DNA of 7,004 nucleotides from DSNY01 sp037446035 (GCA_037446035.1 JBBIJJ010000189.1:1-7004), one strand, 5' to 3'; shown: positions 1-5,909, counted from the stretch's first letter. The notes: generated by a model from the letters alone, not told the origin. Numbers and translations: made by a program.

Positions 1-1026
1 CCGCCGCACTACGGCTATTCGCCGCGCGCCTTCGCGCGGCCGCCCGAGATGGCCACCGACACGCTGTACGTGATCGGCGGGCTGTACGGCAATCCGTACG
101 CGCTCGATGCGATCGACGCGATGGCGGCCGCCGAGCCGCAGCCGCCGCGGCTGGTCTTCAACGGCGACTTCCACTGGTTCGACGCCGAGGCCGCGCTTTT
201 TGCGCAGGTCGAGCGGCGCGTGCTCGCACACGTCGCGCTGCGCGGCAATGTCGAGACCGAGATCGCGAGCGACGACGACACGGCCGGCTGCGGCTGTGCG
301 TATCCCGAATCGGTGCCCGACGACGACGTCGAACGCAGCAACGCGATCCTCGCGCGGCTGCGCGCAGTGGCGCGCGCGCTGCCGGGCGCGCGCGCGGCGC
401 TCGCGCAGCTGCCGATGCACGCGGTGGCGCAGGTGGGACAGGCGCGCATCGCGATCGTGCACGGCGACGCCTGGGCGCTCGCCGGCTGGCGCTTTGCGCA
501 CGACAGCCTGCACGCCGAGGCGCGCGCAGCCCAGCTCGCCGGCGCGCTCGAACTGGGCGCAGTCGACGGCTACGCGTGCAGCCATACCTGCGCACCGGCG
601 CTCAAAGCCTTCGAGCGCGGCTTCGTGGTCAACAACGGCGCCGCGGGCATGGCCAATTTCGCCGGCACGACCTTCGGCGTGCTGACGCGCATCTCGACAC
701 GCGCGCTGCCGCCGGCGCTCGAGCCGATGCGGCTTTATGGACTCGTCGATGCGCACTGCTTCGTCGATGCGCTGAGAGTCGAGTTCGATCTCGCCTCCTG
801 GCTGGCTCGCTTCGACGCGATCTGGCCGTTTGACTCGCCGGCAGCGACTTCGTATCGCCGCCGCATCGTCGAAGGACCCGCATTCACGATCGACCAGGCG
901 CTCGGTCGCGCGCCGGCCGCGGCTTGCCCGCCTCGAATCGCAGGCCAAGCCCGGATGACGTCGCCCCAGGACCGAGAACCCGACTCCCTCCCCTTCAAGG
1001 GGAGGGCCGGGGCGAGGATGGGGTAA
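1..1026 (+). CDS. Metallophosphoesterase-like protein, 5' end off the window
   Basis: The frame is open from base 1, and the 16 codons before the first Met (position 49) read like real protein (Tyr/Pro/Arg-rich), so the true start is probably upstream. Numbering from Met49, the calcineurin-type phosphoesterase motifs occur in order: a degenerate first motif G10-G11-L12-Y13-G14-N15, then GDFHWFD (Asp40), RGNVE (Asn67), VHGD (His138), SHTC (His179) and a VVNNG strand near 193-197. The family normally hydrolyses phosphomonoesters or diesters at a two-metal site. Here the usual DxH of motif I and the last His of GHxH are replaced, so activity is uncertain. A Cys-x-Cys (81, 83) and two Cys around His179 (177, 181) are present. 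Similarity probably ends near residue 289. The last 36 residues are low-complexity, and the final SLPFKGRAGARMG is encoded by an intergenic repeat. Family assignment is fairly sure; substrate unknown. Confidence 0.8.
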   Translation, partial: PPHYGYSPRAFARPPEMATDTLYVIGGLYGNPYALDAIDAMAAAEPQPPRLVFNGDFHWFDAEAALFAQVERRVLAHVALRGNVETEIASDDDTAGCGCAYPESVPDDDVERSNAILARLRAVARALPGARAALAQLPMHAVAQVGQARIAIVHGDAWALAGWRFAHDSLHAEARAAQLAGALELGAVDGYACSHTCAPALKAFERGFVVNNGAAGMANFAGTTFGVLTRISTRALPPALEPMRLYGLVDAHCFVDALRVEFDLASWLARFDAIWPFDSPAATSYRRRIVEGPAFTIDQALGRAPAAACPPRIAGQARMTSPQDREPDSLPFKGRAGARMG

Positions 1027-1073
1027 CACGGCGCTTGCAACCCCATCCCAACCTCCCCCTTGAAGGGGGAGGT
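985..1073. repeat. G+C-rich double-hairpin inverted repeat (REP/BIME-like)
   Basis: Two short palindromes lie in a larger inverted repeat. The first is 986-1006 (10-bp arms CCCTCCCCTT around a central C). The second is 1051-1073 (11-bp arms ACCTCCCCCTT around a central G). Between them GGATGGGG (1016-1023) is the exact reverse complement of CCCCATCC (1041-1048), with a 17-base loop. The whole left half therefore pairs imperfectly with the whole right half. The design resembles paired REP-type intergenic elements of proteobacteria. The left half lies inside the 3' end of the phosphoesterase gene, whose stop codon (1024-1026) falls in the loop. It could also act as a transcription barrier, but there is no T-run after either hairpin. 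Confidence 0.8.
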
Positions 1074-1080
1074 GCAAAAC

Positions 1081-1098
1081 GCGGGGCGGTCGCCCCGC
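1081..1098. repeat. Perfect 8-bp inverted repeat downstream of the double-hairpin element
   Basis: GCGGGGCG (1081-1088) and CGCCCCGC (1091-1098) are exact reverse complements separated by GT; a realistic stem would be 7 bp with a four-base loop. It lies 7 bases after the double-hairpin element and about 100 bases before the flavoprotein gene. It may be part of that element or an independent hairpin that limits read-through. No T-run follows, so I do not call it an intrinsic terminator. Confidence 0.55.
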
Positions 1099-1124
1099 AT
1101 GTGTCAGCCCTCTGCGTAAGATCG

Positions 1125-1182
1125 GCGCCGACGCGTCGACCACTGCCGGGTTCGCGCGCCGCACTACACGAAGCGTCGGCGC
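1125..1182 (+). promoter_or_regulatory. 10-bp inverted repeat in the leader of the flavoprotein gene
   Basis: GCGCCGACGC (1125-1134) and GCGTCGGCGC (1173-1182) are exact reverse complements with a 38-base loop. The right arm ends two bases before the Shine-Dalgarno sequence. If transcribed, the hairpin would place the ribosome site at its foot. A match of this length can arise by chance at this G+C content. I saw no convincing -35/-10 pair in 1099-1195. Confidence 0.25.
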
Positions 1183-1184
1183 GC

Positions 1185-1190
1185 AAGGAG
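1185..1190 (+). promoter_or_regulatory. Strong ribosome binding site of the flavoprotein gene
   Basis: AAGGAG lies five bases before the ATG at 1196, close to the ideal anti-16S complement. It fixes the start of the 745-residue protein and is the best ribosome site in the window. Confidence 0.9.
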
Positions 1191-1195
1191 ATCCG

Positions 1196-3433
1196 ATGGA
1201 CAAGAAAAGGCTTGCGCTGCTCGTCGCCCTCGTTGCGGCGATCGCGGCGTTTTTCATCTTCGATCTGAAGCAGTACCTGACGCTCGAGTTCTTCCAGGCG
1301 AGCCGCGCGAAGATCGACGCCTACTACGCCGCGCATCCGCTCGCGACGATCGCGATCTACTTCGCCGTCTATGTCGTGGTCACCGCGCTATCGCTGCCGG
1401 GTGCGGCGGTGATGACGCTCGTCGGCGGCGCGATCTTCGGGCTCGTCGTCGGTACGATCGTCGTCTCGTTTGCGTCGAGCGTGGGGGCCACGCTGGCCTT
1501 CCTCGCCGCGCGCTTCCTGCTGCGTGACTGGGTGCAGGCGAAGTTCGGCAACAAGCTGGCGCCGATCAACGACGGCATCCGCAAGGAAGGCGCGTTTTAT
1601 CTGTTCGCGCTGCGGCTGGTGCCGATCTTTCCATTTTGGCTGATCAACCTCGCAATGGCGCTGACGCCGATTCCCGCGCGCACCTTTTACTGGGTCAGTC
1701 AGCTCGGCATGCTCGCCGGCACGATCGTCTACGTGTACGCGGGCACGCAGCTCGGACAGTTCCGCCTCTCCGCCGGGCTGATCTTCGCGTTCGCGCTGCT
1801 GGGCATCTTCCCGCTCGTGGCCAAGCGCGTGCTGGCCGCCGTCAAGTCGCGCCGCGTCTACGCGAACTGGAAAGACAAGCGGCCGGCGCGCCACGACTAC
1901 AACCTGGTCGTGATCGGCGCCGGCTCCGCAGGGCTCGTGTCCGCCTACATCGCCGCGGCGACCAAGGCGAAGGTCGCGCTCATCGAGAAGCACAAGATGG
2001 GCGGCGACTGCCTGAACACCGGCTGCGTGCCGAGCAAGGCGCTGATCCGCTCGGCCAAGCTGCTGTCGCACATCGCGAGGAGCAAAGAGTTCGGCATCCG
2101 CGCAGCGCGCGCCGAGTTCGACTTCGCCGACGTGATGGAGCGCGTCGCGCGCGTGGTCAAGGCGGTCGAGCCGCACGATTCGGTCGAGCGCTATACGGCG
2201 CTTGGGGTTGACTGCATCCAGGGCAACGCGAAGATCACCTCGCCGTGGACCGTCGAGGTGGACACGGCCGACGGAAGGAAGACGCTGACGACGAAGTCGA
2301 TCGTGATCGCCGCCGGCGCGCGCCCGCTCGTGCCGCCGATTCCCGGTATCGACGACGTCGGCTACCTGACATCGGACACCGTGTGGAACCTGCGCGCGCA
2401 GCCGCAGCGGCTCGTCGTGCTGGGCGGCGGGCCGATCGGCTCGGAGCTCGCGCAGGCGTTCGCGCGGCTCGGCAGCCAGGTCACGCAGGTCGAGATGCTG
2501 CCGCGCCTGCTGATCCGCGAGGACCCCGAGGTTTCGGAGATCGTGCAGCGCCGCTTCGAGGCCGAAGGCATCCGCGTGCTGGTGAACCACAAGGCCAAGC
2601 GCTGCGTCGTCGAGGGCGGCGAAAAGATCCTGATCGCCGAGCGGGTGGACGACCATGGCGCGGCGCGCGAAGTGCGCATCCCGTTCGACGCGCTGCTGGT
2701 CGCGGTCGGCCGCGTGGCCAATACCGAGGGCTACGGGCTCGAAGCGCTCGGTATCGGAACGACCAAGGCGCGCACGGTCGAGACCGACGAGTATCTGCAG
2801 ACGATCTATCCGAACATCTACGCGTGCGGCGATGTCGCCGGGCCGTTCCAGTTCACGCACACGGCGTCGCACCAGGCATGGTACGCGGCGGTCAACGCGC
2901 TGTTCGGCAGGTTCCGCCGATTCAAGGCCGACTACCGCGTGATCCCGTGGGCGACCTTCACCGATCCGGAGGTTGCGCGCGTGGGACTGAACGAGTCCGA
3001 CGCGAAAGCGCAGAACGTTCCGTACACGGTGACACTTTATGGCATCGACGATCTGGACCGCGCGATCGCCGACGGCGAGGCGCACGGGTTCGTCAAGGTG
3101 CTGACCCGGCCCGGCACCGACAGGATCCTCGGCGCGACGATCGTCGGCGAGCACGCGGCCGACCTGCTCGCCGAATTCGTGCTCGCGATGAAACACGGCC
3201 TCGGCATGAACAAGGTCCTCGGCACGATCCACATCTACCCGACGCTCGCCGAAGCGAACAAGTACGCCGCCGGCAACTGGAAGCGCGCCACGGTGACGCT
3301 CGGCCAATGGGCGTTTCTCTCCGCGCTGCACGGCTGGCGGCGCGGCGAGTTCGCGATCGGGACGGTGCTCGGCAAGGTGGGCGCGCTGCTGCGTGACAAG
3401 CGGCCGGCGTATGCGGCCCGGTCGGAGCACTGA
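1196..3433 (+). CDS. TVP38/TMEM64 membrane domain fused to FAD-dependent pyridine nucleotide-disulfide oxidoreductase
   Basis: This 745-residue protein has two parts. Residues 1-215 are a DedA/TVP38-type membrane domain: a hydrophobic helix at about 5-24, further hydrophobic stretches near 48-105, 133-156, 164-184 and 190-209, and the family's FxxRxxP segment (FALRLVP, Arg140). A basic linker follows. From 236 on it is a class I flavin disulfide reductase: FAD GxGxxG at 241-246, Glu264 ending the second strand, redox pair Cys272/Cys277 in GDCLNTGCVPSK, dinucleotide motif G410-x-G412-x-x-G415, Glu433 suggesting NADH over NADPH, second FAD motif ACGDVAG (543-549), and interface motif HIYPTLAE (679-686). 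Tyr681 stands where lipoamide dehydrogenase has its catalytic His; mercuric reductase also uses Tyr there. The C-terminal Cys pair of MerA is absent, so mercury reduction is not supported. The electron acceptor is unknown. It probably sits in the inner membrane with the flavoprotein in the cytoplasm. It is flanked by repeat-filled gaps and so is probably its own transcript. Confidence 0.93.
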   Translation: MDKKRLALLVALVAAIAAFFIFDLKQYLTLEFFQASRAKIDAYYAAHPLATIAIYFAVYVVVTALSLPGAAVMTLVGGAIFGLVVGTIVVSFASSVGATLAFLAARFLLRDWVQAKFGNKLAPINDGIRKEGAFYLFALRLVPIFPFWLINLAMALTPIPARTFYWVSQLGMLAGTIVYVYAGTQLGQFRLSAGLIFAFALLGIFPLVAKRVLAAVKSRRVYANWKDKRPARHDYNLVVIGAGSAGLVSAYIAAATKAKVALIEKHKMGGDCLNTGCVPSKALIRSAKLLSHIARSKEFGIRAARAEFDFADVMERVARVVKAVEPHDSVERYTALGVDCIQGNAKITSPWTVEVDTADGRKTLTTKSIVIAAGARPLVPPIPGIDDVGYLTSDTVWNLRAQPQRLVVLGGGPIGSELAQAFARLGSQVTQVEMLPRLLIREDPEVSEIVQRRFEAEGIRVLVNHKAKRCVVEGGEKILIAERVDDHGAAREVRIPFDALLVAVGRVANTEGYGLEALGIGTTKARTVETDEYLQTIYPNIYACGDVAGPFQFTHTASHQAWYAAVNALFGRFRRFKADYRVIPWATFTDPEVARVGLNESDAKAQNVPYTVTLYGIDDLDRAIADGEAHGFVKVLTRPGTDRILGATIVGEHAADLLAEFVLAMKHGLGMNKVLGTIHIYPTLAEANKYAAGNWKRATVTLGQWAFLSALHGWRRGEFAIGTVLGKVGALLRDKRPAYAARSEH

Positions 3434-3544
3434 GGCGTCTGCACGCATGCGTCGCACGGTCGCAGCCTCGTGCCGCCTCCCCTGTCGAGCGGGCGGCAAC
3501 GCCGCGCCCGAGGTGAGAGGCGCGAAGGTTTCGTCGCGAACGGA

Positions 3545-3661
3545 CTGCTGGCTGGGTGCACGCAGCCGCAGGGCCGAGACAGATCAAACGGATAGGCGAG
3601 GCGCACGCACCGCGCAACGACGCCGGCGGACCGCGCGGCAGAACGATTCACAGCTTACGAG
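3545..3661 (+). repeat. 117-bp dispersed intergenic repeat, copy A
   Basis: This stretch aligns without gaps to the reverse complement of 6888-7004. By hand count 99 of 117 bases match (about 85%). Identity is concentrated in blocks: 3558-3581 (24 bases), 3591-3602, 3612-3624 (GCGCAACGACGCC) and 3645-3652 (GATTCACA). The segment 3603-3611 is the most variable. It has no convincing reading frame and lies in a gap between genes. The absence of indels and the block-wise conservation would suit a miniature mobile repeat or a structured RNA; I could not confirm either by eye. Confidence 0.85.
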
Positions 3662-3679
3662 CCGAGCCCTTCGGCGCCT

Positions 3680-3707
3680 GCCCCGGCCGTTTTCTCGAGG
3701 GGGAGGG
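3680..3707. repeat. Decayed arm of the double-hairpin element
   Basis: These 28 bases match the reverse complement of 986-1013 at 22 positions without gaps. The nine bases GCCCCGGCC are identical at one end and GGGGAGGG at the other. Several changes are C to T on the pairing side, which would keep G-U pairs in RNA. It sits about 26 bases before the YiiX-like start codon; its AGGGGGAGGG is purine-rich but too far away for a normal ribosome site. Confidence 0.5.
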
Positions 3708-3733
3708 CGCGCTGCCGTCGCGCCGGTGCGTCG

Positions 3734-4564
3734 ATGAACCCGATCGCCCGCTGGCTTGGCGGCCGACTCGCCGCGTACCTGACGCGCCCCGTCGGCGCGG
3801 CGAGCGCGAGCACCAGCGATGCGGCCGCCCTCGCCGCCACGCTGCAGCCGGGCGACGTGCTGCTGGTCGAAGGCAACACGCGCATCAGCGTCGCGATCAA
3901 GTACCTGACGCAATCGACCTGGTCGCACGCCGCGCTGTACGTCGGCCGGCGGCCCGAGCTGGCGCCGATCGACGGCGAGCCGGCCGAGCTGATCGAGGCG
4001 GACCTCAAGGATGGCGTGCGTGCGGTCGCGCTGTCGACATACGCGACGCTGCACACGCGCATCTGCCGTCCGGTCGGACTCGCCGACGAGGACCGCGAGC
4101 GCGTGATCCGCTTCGCACTCGAGCGCATCGGCCATCGCTACGACCTGCGCAACGTGATCGACCTGGCGCGCTATCTGCTGCGCACGCCGCCGGTGCCGAC
4201 GCAGTACCGCCGGCGCCTGCTCGCGCTCGGCAGCGGCGATCCGACGCGCGCGATCTGCTCGACGCTGATCGCGCAGGGGTTCCAGTCGGTGCGCTATCCG
4301 ATCCTGCCCGCAATCACGCGTGAAAAGCTCGCCGACCCGAACTGCGGCGACTGTTACCGCGAATACCTGCACATTCGCCATCACAGCCTGTTCGCGCCGC
4401 GCGACTTCGACATCTCGCCGTACTTCCGCATCGTCAAGCCGACGCTCGAACTCGGCTTCGACTACCGCCGCGTGCTGTGGGCCGACCGGGTCGAGGACGC
4501 AGCGCCGGCGCCGCTGACCGCACCCGGCACGACGCCCGCACCCTCCCGCCGGACCGCGCGCTGA
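3734..4564 (+). CDS. YiiX/YebB-like permuted NlpC/P60 cysteine hydrolase
   Basis: This 276-residue protein matches the permuted papain-fold NlpC/P60 group, in which the catalytic His precedes the Cys. The N-terminal motif LQPGDVLLVEG (38-47) leads to STWSHAALYVG with His65, the likely base. ELIEAD (85-90) supplies a candidate third polar residue, Glu88. The nucleophile is Cys175 in AICSTLIAQGF. Family members are proposed to cleave amide, ester or thioester bonds of peptides or lipids; the substrate here is unknown. There is no clear signal peptide, but residues 1-20 could be weakly membrane-associating. The C-terminal 20 residues are a Pro/Ala-rich tail beyond the usual domain. ATG 3734 is the first in-frame start before the domain, but it has no good ribosome site at normal spacing. 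The DUF547 gene follows 17 bases after the stop, probably in the same transcript. Confidence 0.87.
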   Translation: MNPIARWLGGRLAAYLTRPVGAASASTSDAAALAATLQPGDVLLVEGNTRISVAIKYLTQSTWSHAALYVGRRPELAPIDGEPAELIEADLKDGVRAVALSTYATLHTRICRPVGLADEDRERVIRFALERIGHRYDLRNVIDLARYLLRTPPVPTQYRRRLLALGSGDPTRAICSTLIAQGFQSVRYPILPAITREKLADPNCGDCYREYLHIRHHSLFAPRDFDISPYFRIVKPTLELGFDYRRVLWADRVEDAAPAPLTAPGTTPAPSRRTAR

Positions 4565-4570
4565 AACCAC

Positions 4571-4574
4571 GGAG
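4571..4574 (+). promoter_or_regulatory. Ribosome binding site choosing the DUF547 start
   Basis: GGAG lies seven bases before ATG 4582. The same frame stays open upstream to 4477, inside the hydrolase gene. This site, plus the signal peptide that begins at 4582, selects the shorter protein. Confidence 0.75.
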
Positions 4575-4581
4575 ACCCCGC

Positions 4582-5430
4582 ATGTCGCATCACCCCCGCA
4601 TCGCCGCCCTGCTCTGCGCCACCGCCATCGCGCTGCTCGCACTGCTGCCAGCCGCCGCACGCGCACGGTTCGATCACACGCACGCGGCGTGGACCGCGCT
4701 GCTGCACAAACACGTGCGTGTCGCGCCCGACGGCGTGAGTTCGCGCGTCGACTACAAAGGCTTCGCGGCCGACCGCGCGCAGCTTCAGGCCTATCTGAAG
4801 TCGCTGTCCGCGGTCGGCGCCGACGAATACGCGCGCTGGAGCAAGCCGCAGCAGTACGCGTTCCTCGCCAACGCCTACAACGCGTTCACGGTCGAGAAGG
4901 TCCTGACGCGCTACCCGAACCTGAAGTCGATCCGCGACTTCGGCCTCGTGTTCGGCAATCCGTGGAAGGACCGCTTCTTCACGCTGCTCGGAAAGCCGCA
5001 ACACCTCGACGGCATCGAGCACGAAACGATGCGTGCGCCCGGCGTGTTCGACGATCCGCGCGTGCACGTGGCGGTGAACTGCGCGTCGATCGGCTGCCCG
5101 ATGCTCGGCCGTCAGGCTTTCACCGCCGACCGCCTCGACGCGCAGCTCGAAGACCTGATGCGGGCTTTCCTGTCCGACCGCGCGCGCAACCGTTACAACA
5201 CGCAGACGAAGACGCTCGAGCTGTCGCAGCTGTTCGACTGGTACGCCGACGACTTCAAGAAGGGCGGCACGAGCTTCCTCGGCTACCCGGGCTTCACCTC
5301 GCTCGCGGATCTCGGTGCGCGCTACGCCGATCTGCTCGCCGACGCCGAGCCCGACCGCGCCGCGCTGCGCGCGCGCGCCGTCCCGCTCGGTTTCATCACC
5401 TACGACTGGTCGCTGAACGACGCCCGCTGA
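4582..5430 (+). CDS. Exported DUF547 domain protein
   Basis: This 282-residue protein starts with a signal peptide: His/Arg n-region, Leu/Ala core at 9-23, and likely cleavage after Ala-Arg-Ala at 28. It should therefore act in the periplasm or envelope. The rest is a full DUF547 domain. Recognisable segments are the VDYKGF strand (57-61), FLANAYNAFTVEKVL (94-108; commonly WINxYNA in the family), GNPWKDRFFTLLGK, LDGIEHETMR with His147, and DPRVHVAVNCASIGCP with His162, Cys167 and Cys172. The domain closes with LFDWYADDF and the typical YDWSLND end. The conserved His and Cys pattern suggests a papain- or transglutaminase-like active site, but the family has no settled biochemical function known to me. 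It is probably cotranscribed with the preceding hydrolase. It converges on a minus-strand gene 23 bases beyond its stop, with no clear terminator between. Confidence 0.9.
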   Translation: MSHHPRIAALLCATAIALLALLPAAARARFDHTHAAWTALLHKHVRVAPDGVSSRVDYKGFAADRAQLQAYLKSLSAVGADEYARWSKPQQYAFLANAYNAFTVEKVLTRYPNLKSIRDFGLVFGNPWKDRFFTLLGKPQHLDGIEHETMRAPGVFDDPRVHVAVNCASIGCPMLGRQAFTADRLDAQLEDLMRAFLSDRARNRYNTQTKTLELSQLFDWYADDFKKGGTSFLGYPGFTSLADLGARYADLLADAEPDRAALRARAVPLGFITYDWSLNDAR

Positions 5431-5453
5431 CCGCGGCCATGTCGTCGCCGGCC

Positions 5454-5852
5454 TCAACGGCCAGGCAACGCGATCTCCACGGTCTTGCCGCCGTAGCCGT
5501 ACTTCCGATCGCGCGCCTGCACGATGACCGAACGCACCCCGGGCGGGATCGCCACGGCCGTCAGTTCGCGCGTGAACGGCTGCTCGTCGGCATGATCGTG
5601 CAGCAGCTTGCGCTCGCCGTAGATCTCGCCGCCGCGGCCGACGATGCGGAAGCCGTCGGCGTAGCGCTCCGGTGTGTCGTACGGCGACGAGATCGTGACG
5701 TCGAAGTCGAAGCGGTCGCGGCCGCGCGCTTGCACCTTGACGGCAAGGACATCGGGGTAACGCTGCGTCGCGGCTGCGGCGGGCTGCGCGGACGCGCTGG
5801 CCGCGCCGAACGCGCCGAGCGCAAAGACGCTCAGCAGGATCCGGCGGTTCAT
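5454..5852 (-). CDS. Small exported protein of unknown function
   Basis: This 132-residue protein begins with a clear signal peptide: MNRR n-region, hydrophobic core 5-18, and an ASASAQ cleavage region near residue 20-22. The mature part of about 110 residues is rich in alternating hydrophobic strands and looks all-beta. It contains VTISSPYDTPERYADGF (52-68), LLHDHADEQPFTREL (84-98, His85 and His87) and a final ARDRKYGYGGKTVEIALPG. From memory, uncharacterised proteobacterial proteins share the pattern 'tRxLxHxHxxEQPFTR ... iP ... A.D..yG.GG....v.lP', so it looks like a real conserved family, but I know no function. The HxH pair could bind metal; that is inference. The start is supported by AGGAAA five bases upstream. 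It is convergent with the DUF547 gene and divergent from the NAD(P)-binding gene. Confidence 0.85.
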   Translation of the reverse strand: MNRRILLSVFALGAFGAASASAQPAAAATQRYPDVLAVKVQARGRDRFDFDVTISSPYDTPERYADGFRIVGRGGEIYGERKLLHDHADEQPFTRELTAVAIPPGVRSVIVQARDRKYGYGGKTVEIALPGR

Positions 5853-5857
5853 GACGA

Positions 5858-5863
5858 TTTCCT
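5858..5863 (-). promoter_or_regulatory. Ribosome binding site of the small exported protein
   Basis: On the minus strand AGGAAA (complement of 5858-5863) lies five bases before the ATG at 5852-5850. It supports that start, which also gives a complete signal peptide. Confidence 0.7.
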
Positions 5864-5909
5864 GACGATCGAACGCGGGGGCGGCACCACACCGCCAGTT
5901 TGCCAGCGC

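Larger units (their letters stand above)
3434..3733. other. Gene-free gap with repeats
   Basis: I see no plausible gene in these 300 bases on either strand; open frames here lack family-like sequence and are continuations of antisense or out-of-frame shadows. It contains a 10-bp palindrome ACGCATGCGT (3443-3452) just after the flavoprotein stop. A bulged hairpin lies at 3490-3510 (CGGGCGGC, AAC loop, GCCGCGCCCG) that could hinder transcription but has no T-run. The 117-bp dispersed repeat (3545-3661) and a decayed arm of the 985-1073 element (3680-3707) fill the rest. Confidence 0.7.

Noticed and set aside
1196..3433. Calling the flavoprotein a mercuric reductase
   Set aside because: The redox Cys pair and active-site Tyr fit, but the C-terminal Cys pair and N-terminal metal-binding domain are absent and no mer genes are nearby.
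1388..3499. 703-residue open frame on the minus strand opposite the flavoprotein gene
   Set aside because: It is Arg/Ala/Asp-rich with no family-like motifs, no signal or start context, and lies antisense to a gene with many intact motifs; long antisense frames are expected at this G+C content.
3490..3510. Intrinsic terminator after the flavoprotein gene
   Set aside because: The hairpin has a two-base bulge and no following T-run, so it does not meet the usual criteria.
4477..4581. Longer DUF547 start inside the hydrolase gene
   Set aside because: The extension would precede and hide the signal peptide, overlaps the hydrolase by about 88 bases, and lacks the GGAG found before ATG 4582.
3584..4666. 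360-residue minus-strand frame over the YiiX-like gene
   Set aside because: It is antisense to a protein with intact His65/Cys175 motifs, and its own sequence is low-complexity Arg/Ala/Val without recognisable domains.
5447..5462. Shared terminator between the convergent DUF547 and exported-protein genes
   Set aside because: Only a four-base GGCC/GGCC stem around TCAAC is seen, overlapping the stop codon and without T-runs on either strand.
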